Shown piece by piece: positions 31,454 to 38,452 of a stretch of 53,553 nt of DNA. This DNA comes from CAZHWR01 sp964536085 (lineage in GTDB: Bacteria; Bacillota; Clostridia; Oscillospirales; Ruminococcaceae), in contig CAZHWR010000007.1 in NCBI GenBank assembly GCA_964536085.1, positions 1 to 53,553 on the forward strand, in the 5' to 3' direction. Position 1 is the first letter of the stretch; every line of letters starts with the position of its first letter. The position numbers and the translations under genes were made by a program. The notes below the pieces were generated by a model. It saw only the letters and a list, made by a program, of their open reading frames with translations. It did not search any database and had not been told where the DNA came from.

Positions 31454-33280
31454 ATGGAAAAAATTCTTTTTGATCCGAAAATAACCGAATACAAATCGCC
31501 GTTCGGCGCGATAAAACAGGGGCAGAGCTTTAAAATCAAGATTAAGGTGACTGATGAATACTATGTTTACACTGCCAAAATTCTATTAAAAAAGGATTCC
31601 TCTGACAGGTCTGCGGATGTGTTTGACTTAAGTTACATTGGCAACAATTCCGGCTATAATACTTTTGGCGCCGACGTCGAATTGGAAGAGATAGGACTGT
31701 ATTTTTATTCGTTTGTGATAGACACAAATTGCGGAGTATTCACCGCGAAGATGGGTGAACACAGCCGTGCGGCTGTAGGTGAGCAGTATCGTGAGTGGCC
31801 TTTATTTGTTTATGACAAGAATTTTTCCACCCCGGATTTTATAAAAGGCGGAGTGATATATCAGATTTTTCCCGACAGGTTTTATAAATCGAATAACGCC
31901 GTGATCGGTGAACCGAAGGATGAGCGGATTATACACCAAAACTGGGATGAAAAGCCTTACAGCGTTTATGATTATCCCGGATATAAATGCAACGATTATT
32001 TCATGGGAAATTTAAAGGGAATAACAGAAAAGCTTGATTATATTAAATCACTCGGAGTGACTGTGATATATCTGAACCCGATTTTTGAAAGTGCGGAAAA
32101 TCATCGTTACTGCACCGGGGATTATTTTACCGTCGATCCGTACCTTGGCTCGAACGAGGATTTTTCCGAGCTGTGCAATCAGGCGCAAAGTCGGGGAATA
32201 TCGGTTATAATCGACGGAGTATTTTCTCACACAGGAGCCGACAGTCGGTATTTCAACAGGTTCGGTCATTACGACAGCGTCGGAGCGTATAATTCACCGG
32301 ACTCTGAGTATTACAATTGGTACAGCTTTTCGGATTATCCCGAAAAATATGATTGCTGGTGGGGATTCAAGACTCTGCCCAATGTCAATGAACTGGAGAA
32401 ATCGTATGTCGATTTTATCTGCTCTGATAACGGAGTTTTACATTACTGGATAAAAATGGGCGCAAAGGGCATTCGGTTGGATGTTGCCGACGAGCTTCCC
32501 GACGAATTTATGGCAAAGCTGCGTAAATCGGTTAAAAGTGCGGACGAAAATGCCGTTATCATAGGCGAGGTTTGGGAAAACGGCGTTTTAAAGGAAAGCT
32601 ACGGTGCGCGCAGAAAATTCTTAGAGGGCAAGATGTGCGACAGTCTGATGAATTATCCGTTTAAAAATGCCGTTATCGATCTGATAAAAACCAAAAATGC
32701 GCTCGAATTTGCGGACGCTGTAACAGATATAACCTCGCTTTATCCGAAGCCCGCTTTGGACGCTATGATGAATTTTTTATCAACTCACGATACTGTTCGG
32801 ATAATTAACGAGTTTGGCGCGGATCGACAGGTGTCCCGTGAGGAAAGCGGAAAATACGAGCTTTCTCTCAGGGAGTACGAACGCGGACGCGAGCTTTCAT
32901 TAATCGCGGCGGGGATAATATATACTCTGCCGGGAAATCCCTCGGTGTTTTACGGAGATGAGGCAGGAGTAAACGGATTTTACGACCCGTTCTGCCGTAT
33001 GCCGTTTGCATGGGATAACATTGATGAAACGATGCTTGAGAAGTATAAGCGGCTCGGCAAAATGCGCAGTGAATACAAGGAGGATTTTCTTTCAGACATA
33101 GAGTTTAAAGTTGTCGCTGAAAATCTGCTGTGTTACCGCCGCGGGCGTGTTAAAACGTATATTAATCTGTCAGGCGAGGCAGCAGTGAGCTTTGAAAAGC
33201 TTTTGTACTTTGCGGGATGCGCGGATGTTTACGAAAGCCAAGCGCTCTTAAGGCCGCTGTCGGTGGTCGTATGCATATGA
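31454..33280 (+). CDS. GH13 alpha-glycosidase, neopullulanase/cyclomaltodextrinase-like
   Basis: A 608-residue cytoplasmic GH13 enzyme. An N-terminal beta-sandwich (about 1-115) precedes the barrel: GGVIYQIFPDRFYKS, VTVIYLNPIFESAENHRYCTGDY, region I DGVFSHTGAD, WWGFKTLPNVN, the nucleophile Asp in GIRLDVADELP, the acid/base Glu in IIGEVWENG and STHDTVRI. The insert between strands 3 and 4 and the N-terminal domain are those of the neopullulanase group, which cuts alpha-1,4 and often alpha-1,6 bonds of maltodextrins. Divergent from the glg operon, it probably trims glycogen or imported maltodextrin. GGAG 5 nt before ATG 31454 decides the start. Confidence 0.93.
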   Translation: MEKILFDPKITEYKSPFGAIKQGQSFKIKIKVTDEYYVYTAKILLKKDSSDRSADVFDLSYIGNNSGYNTFGADVELEEIGLYFYSFVIDTNCGVFTAKMGEHSRAAVGEQYREWPLFVYDKNFSTPDFIKGGVIYQIFPDRFYKSNNAVIGEPKDERIIHQNWDEKPYSVYDYPGYKCNDYFMGNLKGITEKLDYIKSLGVTVIYLNPIFESAENHRYCTGDYFTVDPYLGSNEDFSELCNQAQSRGISVIIDGVFSHTGADSRYFNRFGHYDSVGAYNSPDSEYYNWYSFSDYPEKYDCWWGFKTLPNVNELEKSYVDFICSDNGVLHYWIKMGAKGIRLDVADELPDEFMAKLRKSVKSADENAVIIGEVWENGVLKESYGARRKFLEGKMCDSLMNYPFKNAVIDLIKTKNALEFADAVTDITSLYPKPALDAMMNFLSTHDTVRIINEFGADRQVSREESGKYELSLREYERGRELSLIAAGIIYTLPGNPSVFYGDEAGVNGFYDPFCRMPFAWDNIDETMLEKYKRLGKMRSEYKEDFLSDIEFKVVAENLLCYRRGRVKTYINLSGEAAVSFEKLLYFAGCADVYESQALLRPLSVVVCI

Positions 33281-33381
33281 GCCAAGCTATATTTTACCGC
33301 GATGGAAGGGAATATTGTGTCGTAAAACGGCGGTTATTTATTTGTGAGGCAAAAGGGATATGAAACAATTATATAAAAAAT

Positions 33382-33413
33382 AAGCGGTGCGCGGAAATTT
33401 CCGCGCACCGCTT
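33382..33413. terminator. Bidirectional terminator
   Basis: A 32-bp perfect palindrome, AAGCGGTGCGCGGAAA with TTTCCGCGCACCGCTT, with A-rich sequence to the left and a short T run to the right, between convergent genes. Confidence 0.8.
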
Positions 33414-33426
33414 TAATAATCCTGTT

Positions 33427-34269
33427 TTATTTCACCGACTGCTTAAGTGCCGCAACGCGACAGGCGCGCTTGTAAGCCTCGGTGACATATTCTTCTATGG
33501 TTATTTTTCTGTATATGTCGTTGTCGTATCTGTCGGGCTTGCTCGACCTGTTGAGTTCAAAGGTCAAAATACCGTTGTAGCCGCATTTGTTAAGGCGTGA
33601 AACATTGTATTTCCAATCGGCGATGCCGTCGAACGGCAAAAGATGCAAATCATCGCGCCAGGTTATTTCGCCGTCAAAATCGCGGATACCGAGGTTGTCG
33701 TTAAGATGGGTGCCGAACAGTCTGTCGCCGTAAAGGGCGAGCATATCCTTGCTGTGATTATAGCACATTTCATGACCGCTGTCCCAGCAAAATCCAACGC
33801 ACTCATAATCGGCAAGCCCGCCCATGAGCGCCGACAGATATTCCTCGCCCTCGGTGTTTTCAAGCGCGATTTTAACTCCGAGATTCTGCGCCTCGGCTGC
33901 GACTTTTTTGAAGTTTTCAATTCCCGCTTTAGTGGGATCGTGACTTTCAAAACCGATAAAAGCGTGCGCTATCATCAGCGGAACGCCGTATTCTGCACAG
34001 TCACGCAGGCAGCTTATAAGCTCGTTCACGGTCTCAAGCGCTTTATCGTCCGTTCCCCAAATGTCAGCCGCTCTGCCGAATGGGGCATGCACCGACTGAA
34101 AAATCATGCCGCACTCGTCGGCAACTTTTCGCCATTCGCCGATTTCACAGCCTTCGGTCCATTCGGGGAAAAAGCCGTCGAACCCCACTTTTTTAAAAAG
34201 ACGTATCTGTTGTTCTACAGGAATTTCAAAATCGCTGTTTGTTGCCAAACAAAGCTTAGTTTTCCACAT
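33427..34269 (-). CDS. Sugar phosphate isomerase/epimerase family protein (TIM barrel)
   Basis: A 280-residue xylose-isomerase-like TIM barrel. FKKVGFDGFFPEWTEG, FQSVHAPFGRAADIW, LMIAHAF, the metal-ligand Glu in VKIALENTEGEEY, CVGFCWDSGHE, GTHLNDNLG and GILTFELN are the expected strand ends with His, Glu and Asp ligands for a divalent metal. Members isomerise or epimerise keto sugars or inosose; the substrate cannot be told from sequence. AAGG 8 nt before ATG 34269 is better placed than the upstream GTG. It has no operon partner. Confidence 0.88.
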   Translation of the reverse strand: MWKTKLCLATNSDFEIPVEQQIRLFKKVGFDGFFPEWTEGCEIGEWRKVADECGMIFQSVHAPFGRAADIWGTDDKALETVNELISCLRDCAEYGVPLMIAHAFIGFESHDPTKAGIENFKKVAAEAQNLGVKIALENTEGEEYLSALMGGLADYECVGFCWDSGHEMCYNHSKDMLALYGDRLFGTHLNDNLGIRDFDGEITWRDDLHLLPFDGIADWKYNVSRLNKCGYNGILTFELNRSSKPDRYDNDIYRKITIEEYVTEAYKRACRVAALKQSVK

Positions 34270-34357
34270 GCTGTTCACCTTCCGTATAGTTTTATATATT
34301 ATATAATTTCAAAGTATATCATTTCAAAGCGAGTTTATCAATCTATAGTGAATTGGA

Positions 34358-34404
34358 GCGCTTGCAGTATCTAGGTTGATTTTAGCCGCTGTTTTTTATA
34401 TAAT
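34358..34404 (+). promoter_or_regulatory. Promoter of the nitrilase-family gene, with a cre-like site
   Basis: TTGATT (34376-34381), a 17-bp spacer and TATAAT (34399-34404). Just upstream, AGCGCTTGCA at 34357-34366 shares AGCGCTTG with the palindrome on the AraC promoter at 15045. It partly fits a CcpA cre site, with the right half better than the left. Confidence 0.6.
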
Positions 34405-34446
34405 CAAGTGGGCTGAGCATAGACTTGTGATATGGAGTGTGGTTGA

Positions 34447-35287
34447 ATGATATTCAGAGCGGCGATTCTGCAAATGCACGGATCGGATAAAGATAAAAAG
34501 AAAAATACCGAATTAACCGTTAGCAAAATAAAGCAGGCAGCAGAAAACGGAGCGGACATTTTGCTTCTGCCGGAGTGCTTTATCACCGGCTATTATTTTC
34601 CTATAGAAAACAGCGAAGCTTTGACGGACAGCGATGATTGCCTTGCCGTAATTTGTAATGCCGCAAAGGAGCATAACACGGGTGTGATTGCAACGGCTTT
34701 TACAAGAGGTAACAAAAAGCCGCGCAATTCCGCCTTTGTGATAAGCAAAAACGGCGAGATTTTAATGAAGTATTCTAAGGTGCATACCTGCGATTTTGCA
34801 GACGAAAGCTGTCTCGAAAGCGGCGATGAATTTAATGTCTGCGATTTTCACGGCGTAAAACTGGGGGGTTATGATTTGCTACGACAGGGAATATCCCGAG
34901 AGTGCAAGAGTATTGATGTTAAAAGGCGCAGAAATTATTTTAGTTCCTAACGACTGTTGTTCAATGAGACCGCGCGTCCAAACTCTGTCAACAAGGGCAT
35001 ATGAAAATATGGTGGGAATTGCTATGGCAAATCCAAATGGCAAAAACGCCGGATGTTCCTGTGCATTTAGTCCCGTTTGCTGGGACGGCGAAGGAAATTA
35101 TATTGATAATACTATTGTTTTGGCAGACGAAATTTCGCATGGTATGTATTTTGCGGATTTTGATATGGACAAAATCCGCAATTATCGGGAGCATGAGATG
35201 ATGGGTAATACATTCAGAAAACCAAAAGCATACGGCGAACTGTTAAATGGGAAAGTTAATTATCCTTTTATTCGCGAAAGACAGTGA
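34447..35287 (+). pseudogene. Carbon-nitrogen hydrolase (nitrilase superfamily), frameshifted
   Basis: One gene in two frames. The first (34447 on) carries AILQMHGSDKDKKKN, the catalytic Glu in LLLPECFITGYYF and the catalytic Lys in KYSKVHTCDF, then runs out of frame after GVKLGG and stops at 34950. The second frame, open to the stop at 35287, resumes at once with the catalytic Cys in MICYDREYPESARVL and continues to the family's normal C-terminus (MDKIRNYREHEMMGNTFRKP). The switch is at a run of six G (34863-34868); removing one G restores a continuous protein of about 279 residues with the full Glu-Lys-Cys triad. It would hydrolyse a nitrile or amide. Slippage, a real mutation or a sequencing error are all possible. 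Confidence 0.85.
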
Positions 35288-35298
35288 AATAATATAGA

Positions 35299-35340
35299 AA
35301 AAACGGCGGTATGAAAAAGACTTTCATAGCGCCGTTTTTT
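35299..35340. terminator. Bidirectional terminator
   Basis: AAAAACGGCG-TATGAAA pairs with TTTCATA-CGCCGTTTTT, with one internal mismatch and a T6 run. It lies between the converging nitrilase and superoxide dismutase genes. Confidence 0.85.
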
Positions 35341-35349
35341 TGCCTTGAT

Positions 35350-35868
35350 TCAGCTTTTTGCAAGAGAATTTATGATTACTCCACAGGCTATTTTTTCACC
35401 GGAATTTCCCGAGGGCTGTGTGGTGAAATCGTCAGGCTTTGAGTGTATTATAATTGTTTTGCCGATAATTTCATTTGCGGTAAATCTGTCAGTTAAGAAT
35501 ATGCTTAATGCGTATCCGTTGTTTGCAAACAGCGGCGGCATATCTCCCGCGTGATACGGGTGCTCGCAGCCGCCGGGGTTATAATGCGTCATGGCGTTTG
35601 CAAATGGATCTGTCTCATTGCCGATGCACATATCTCCTTCATGTATGTGGAATGCATAAACGGGGCTCTTACAAGGCATAGATGGGGCGGGGAGTCCGAA
35701 GATTTCCGCAGCGGTTAAAACGCCGTATCTTGTTTGATAAAAATTCACGCTGCCGTTTATACCGGGATATTTTCCGCTTCCTGAAATTACCGCCGAGGCT
35801 TGCGGAAGCTGTGCAAGAACTGAGGAAAAGTACATTAATTTGTTTTGTTTTCCGTTGGTCTTATCCAT
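35350..35868 (-). CDS. Cu/Zn superoxide dismutase family protein
   Basis: A 172-residue protein of the Cu/Zn SOD fold. All metal ligands can be placed: His74 and His76 in FHIHEG, His95 in THYNP, His103, His106 and Asp109 in CEHPYHAGD, and His142 in IIIHSKPDD; Cys101 and Cys162 could form the usual disulfide. The active-site Arg region near the C-terminus is replaced by SGEKIACG, so catalytic efficiency is uncertain. There is no signal peptide, whereas bacterial enzymes of this family are normally exported. AAGGAG is spaced about 10 nt from the ATG. It stands alone. Confidence 0.88.
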   Translation of the reverse strand: MDKTNGKQNKLMYFSSVLAQLPQASAVISGSGKYPGINGSVNFYQTRYGVLTAAEIFGLPAPSMPCKSPVYAFHIHEGDMCIGNETDPFANAMTHYNPGGCEHPYHAGDMPPLFANNGYALSIFLTDRFTANEIIGKTIIIHSKPDDFTTQPSGNSGEKIACGVIINSLAKS

Positions 35869-35940
35869 ATAGTTTTTACTCCTTATGCTTGAATCAACGT
35901 GTGTTTATAGGTTATCATATGCCGCTGCGTAAAAAGATGA

Positions 35941-35977
35941 TAAAACCCCGCCGGCCCATTTACCGGGCAAGCGGGGT
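35941..35977 (-). terminator. Terminator of the broken XRE gene
   Basis: ACCCCGC/GCGGGGT with an inner GCCC/GGGC stem. On the minus strand it is followed by TTTTATC. It separates the XRE fragment from the superoxide dismutase gene. Confidence 0.7.
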
Positions 35978-36065
35978 AAAGAAAAGTGACAAAACTTTTT
36001 TGCGCTTAAAAGCCTAAATCATCTATATAACGCTAAATAAATATCCGATAATTTGTTTTGCAACA

Positions 36066-36543
36066 TCATCTTTTATCTTCGTGTTCTGTTATATTTCTTC
36101 TTATACGTATGATTTCAGCGATGTCGTCATCACAGAGCTCCACTTGTTTTGTAGAGCCATGGGCGATAGTATAGCCGATATTTTTATTTTCAGGTTGTAT
36201 GTAAATTGCGTATTTTGACAATGACGATATATTACCCAGGTATTCTATCGCATTTTGCTTGCCCAAATCGTTGAGCTTATCAAAAAATGTGAGTAACTGA
36301 ACGGCGCGCTTGTCTATCGTGTTGGGAGGCTCTTTATTTTCGGTTTTGTCCAAAAAGAAAATCGGTAGGAACATCAAAATACTCCGCGATTTTTTTCATG
36401 TGCAGTATGTAGGTCTTGCTGTCTCCGCTTTTCCACAGGGCTATGTTGTGTTCGCCGATTCCCAAATACTCGGCAAGGCCTTTGGGAGCTTTTCGGTCTT
36501 CGATCAATTCCATGATTTTTCCAACCGGCACCGACACTGTCAC
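36066..36543 (-). pseudogene. XRE-family regulator with a frameshift
   Basis: The first frame from ATG 36543 encodes a helix-turn-helix (GLAEYLGIGEHNIALWKSGD, then YILHMKKIAEYFDVPTDFLFG) and stops after QNRK at 36334. The second frame continues with KTENKEPPNTIDKRAVQLLTFF, a helical region, and a C-terminal domain with YAIYIQPENKNIGYTIAHG, ending at 36066. The join is at the CTTTTTGG run around 36350-36356, where one base too many splits the gene. Restored, it gives a protein of about 158 residues of the XRE class with a DNA-binding head and an unknown tail. It may belong to the inserted-element remnant that follows. Confidence 0.7.
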
Positions 36544-36564
36544 TCCTTTGATGTGTAACCCTGA

Positions 36565-36826
36565 TTAATATGATACAACGACTGATGCGACATATCTGCC
36601 GCTGTCGCTTTTGTAGATGTATTCGATAACGCCGCGGCAGGCACTGTTTAACGCACTACTCAGCATTTTCGGGCGTATAATCAATATGCCCAGCCTTGTC
36701 TCCCTGCTCATTTGTGACCCAAAGCTTGTGGTCAGAATGGTTATAGTAAAAAAATACGGGATCTTTCTGTGAGCATTTTGATAGATGTTCGGATGTGTAT
36801 GAATCAATGTGAAAATAGTATTTCAT
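36565..36826 (-). pseudogene. Small protein gene, probably frameshifted
   Basis: Frame one from ATG 36826 reads KYYFHIDSYTSEHLSKCSQK and ends after HIDYTPENAE at 36656. A second overlapping frame ends at 36565 with CRGVIEYIYKSDSGRYVAS. The two read like the front and back of one protein of about 85 residues, lying 21 bp upstream of the broken XRE gene on the same strand. I do not recognise the family and the ribosome site is poor. Each piece alone could also be chance. Confidence 0.35.
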
Positions 36827-36836
36827 TTTTTTATCT

Positions 36837-37025
36837 TTGTCATGCAATTGTGAAACGGTGATTAATTCACGCGGTGGTGTTACGGGTTACAGCTTTTGCA
36901 TGCCTCATGCCCGAGGCTTTCGGCTTCTTCATCAACTGAAAGAGAATTTAGAATACGGTCAAATGTCGATAGTAGAGTATATCGGTCTGTTTACGGGTGA
37001 GTCGGTGAAGAAAAACAAGAAATAA
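36837..37025 (+). CDS. Small hypothetical ORF in the inserted-element remnant
   Basis: A 62-codon frame; the likelier coding part is the last 40 codons, FRLLHQLKENLEYGQMSIVE followed by a lysine-rich end. No good ribosome site and no recognised family. It overlaps the opposite-strand small gene by a few bases. Confidence 0.22.
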   Translation: MSCNCETVINSRGGVTGYSFCMPHARGFRLLHQLKENLEYGQMSIVEYIGLFTGESVKKNKK

Positions 37026-37190
37026 GCCACTTGGAGTGGTAGCGGGAAATCAAAGCAAACCAGCAAGCCCCATTAGGGGCGGCTGTAGATGCGGTGCAGT
37101 TGGCAGACCTTCAGTGCGCCTTCCGGGCGCAAGCAGGTAACAGCCCCTTATAGGGGCAGAACAAGGTCACCGGCTAGGCCGGTGACCTTG
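37026..37190. other. GC-rich hairpin-dense segment, likely remnant of an integrated element
   Basis: A gene-free stretch, richer in GC than its surroundings, with GCCCC-ATTA-GGGGC (near 37066-37080), TGCGCC-TTCCG-GGCGCA (near 37108-37130), GCCCC-TTATA-GGGGC (37143-37157) and a perfect 13-bp hairpin CAAGGTCACCGGC/GCCGGTGACCTTG (37162-37190). Together with broken small genes on one side and the 3' end of tRNA-Ser on the other, this looks like debris of an element integrated at the tRNA. I see no integrase and could not find a duplicated tRNA end. Confidence 0.35.
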
Positions 37191-37339
37191 ACTTTAATGC
37201 AGTTTATCGGTCGGTAATATGAAGCTCGTTTTTCAAGGCTGATTGAAGTACGGAAGAAAATTTTTTAGTAACAAAACAAGTCTGACTACATAAAACCAGT
37301 AAAAAATATTTGTGCAAATACGATAATATTACGTAATAA

Positions 37340-37384
37340 AAACAGGGTATTTATTGTTGAATTGTAACAATAAATACCCTGTTT
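37340..37384 (-). terminator. Terminator downstream of tRNA-Ser
   Basis: A perfect 19-bp stem AAACAGGGTATTTATTGTT with its complement over a 7-nt loop. On the minus strand it is followed by TTTATTACG, 8 bases after the tRNA 3' end. Confidence 0.8.
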
Positions 37385-37391
37385 GCGCTTT

Positions 37392-37480
37392 TGGCGGAGA
37401 AGGTGGGATTCGAACCCACGGTTCCTTTCGGAATCACCGGTTTTCAAGACCGGCTCCTTAAACCACTCGGACACCTCTCC
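37392..37480 (-). tRNA. tRNA-Ser (TGA anticodon)
   Basis: On the minus strand an 89-nt tRNA begins GGAGAGGTG, has anticodon loop CTTGAAA (anticodon TGA), a long class II variable arm (GATTCCGAAAGGAACC), T loop TTCGAAT and an encoded CCA at its 3' end (37394-37392). The long variable arm and anticodon identify serine. Confidence 0.96.
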
Positions 37481-37548
37481 AAAAAATATTGACAACGGAA
37501 GTTATAATAACATATAAAACGCCCGATGTCAATATTGTGAAACAGTAT

Positions 37549-37905
37549 TTAAATCAAAAAATTATCAAAAATATATGCCGCAAGATTGGTAATGTTATTG
37601 GTTGCAATTATATATATGTACATAAAAAACGCCGCCAAAAGGGATAAAATACTTAAAAACAATCCCACTTTTGAAAGCTCTGATTTGGTAGATCTTATTC
37701 CAAGTGCGCTGAGAACAGCGGACAGTGCGGAGAATAAGATAAACGGGAACGAGACGAGCCCCAATATTCCGAATATAAAGCCCATGACAGAGCAGATGCG
37801 CCTGTCTTTATATTCACGTTTTTTCGGTGCTTTTACCGATTTTCCGCACGATGTGCAGATCGCGGCATTTTCTTCAAGCGGATTTCCGCAGTATGTGCAA
37901 TTCAT
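37549..37905 (-). CDS. Zinc-ribbon membrane protein with a DUF4190-like tail
   Basis: A 118-residue protein that starts with a zinc ribbon, CTYCGNPLEENAAICTSCGK (two CxxC pairs), followed by a basic linker and two hydrophobic segments separated by RSTKSELSKVG (first helix pair at about 35-65, second at 75-100), the pattern of zinc-ribbon plus DUF4190-type proteins. These are common in Clostridia and of unknown function. GGTGA about 7 nt upstream selects ATG 37905 within a longer open frame. It is monocistronic, next to tRNA-Ser. Confidence 0.8.
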   Translation of the reverse strand: MNCTYCGNPLEENAAICTSCGKSVKAPKKREYKDRRICSVMGFIFGILGLVSFPFILFSALSAVLSALGIRSTKSELSKVGLFLSILSLLAAFFMYIYIIATNNITNLAAYIFDNFLI

Positions 37906-38239
37906 ATGAATCACCGTTTCTTTCGTGAGATTTTTAATGTGCAAATTAATTATATCAATTGAGTTCAGTATAACATAAAATCATACTGACATGCAACCCG
38001 CTTTTCTGTTTTATTTACCTAAACTCAACCCGGAAGGGATAAATCGCCTGAACACAGCTCCTTGCCCGTCTAAAAACGACTGATCGGTATATCTGCGGCT
38101 TTTATATGCAAAGTCAAAAATCGCAGGAATACCGGTGTATTTCAAGATTTTTGGCAAAGTATAAGGGGATTTTGTCCGGCAAAATTGTTTTCTCCCTATA
38201 GGGATTAAGTCTATTTTTATCAAAACCCGCAAAAAACTA
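37906..38239. other. Intergenic region without recognised gene
   Basis: Part of a 547-bp gap before potA. An open frame on the minus strand at 38011-38343 has no ribosome site, no recognisable domain and would cover the potA promoter, so I do not call it. I see no tRNA or known riboswitch in this part. Confidence 0.5.
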
Positions 38240-38268
38240 TTGACAGCACGTGGAAATATCCGTACAAT
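38240..38268 (+). promoter_or_regulatory. Strong promoter of the potABCD operon
   Basis: A consensus TTGACA (38240-38245), a 17-bp spacer and TACAAT (38263-38268). Transcription would start near 38275, leaving a leader of about 178 nt before the potA ATG. Confidence 0.8.
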
Positions 38269-38274
38269 AAATTT

Positions 38275-38452
38275 ATTGTTTATGTGTCTTAAAGCCGCGC
38301 CGAAACTTCGGCGTTCGGTTTTCACATTCACCGTATGTATCACACTGTAAGCTGTTCTGTAACAGCCTAAAAAACCTTTTGCGGGTGTGTGGTCAAAAGG
38401 TGGTGTGGGTAGTCATAAAACACTACTTAAATCCGCAAAGGGGGATACATTA
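38275..38452 (+). ncRNA. Hairpin-rich 5' leader of potABCD, candidate cis-regulatory RNA
   Basis: Four local stems lie in the leader: CGCCGA/TCGGCG (38298-38313), GCTGTT/AACAGC (38351-38366), ACCTTTTG/CAAAAGGT (38374-38401) and GTAGT/ACTAC (38409-38426), followed at once by the potA ribosome site AAAGGGGG. The last two stems share a repeated GTGTGG...TCA...AAAA sequence. A roughly 180-nt structured leader after a strong promoter suggests post-transcriptional control, possibly by polyamine; the ligand is speculation and I recognise no known class. Confidence 0.4.

Noticed and set aside
34861..34871. Programmed frameshifting in the nitrilase gene
   Set aside because: The needed shift is +1 at a G6 run with no slippery heptamer, stimulatory pseudoknot or internal ribosome site; a simple extra base explains it.
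37026..37190. A CRISPR or riboswitch in the hairpin-dense segment
   Set aside because: The hairpins have different sequences and spacing and no downstream gene within range on the plus strand.
38011..38343. 110-codon open frame on the minus strand before potA
   Set aside because: It covers the strong potA promoter, has no ribosome site and no recognisable domain.
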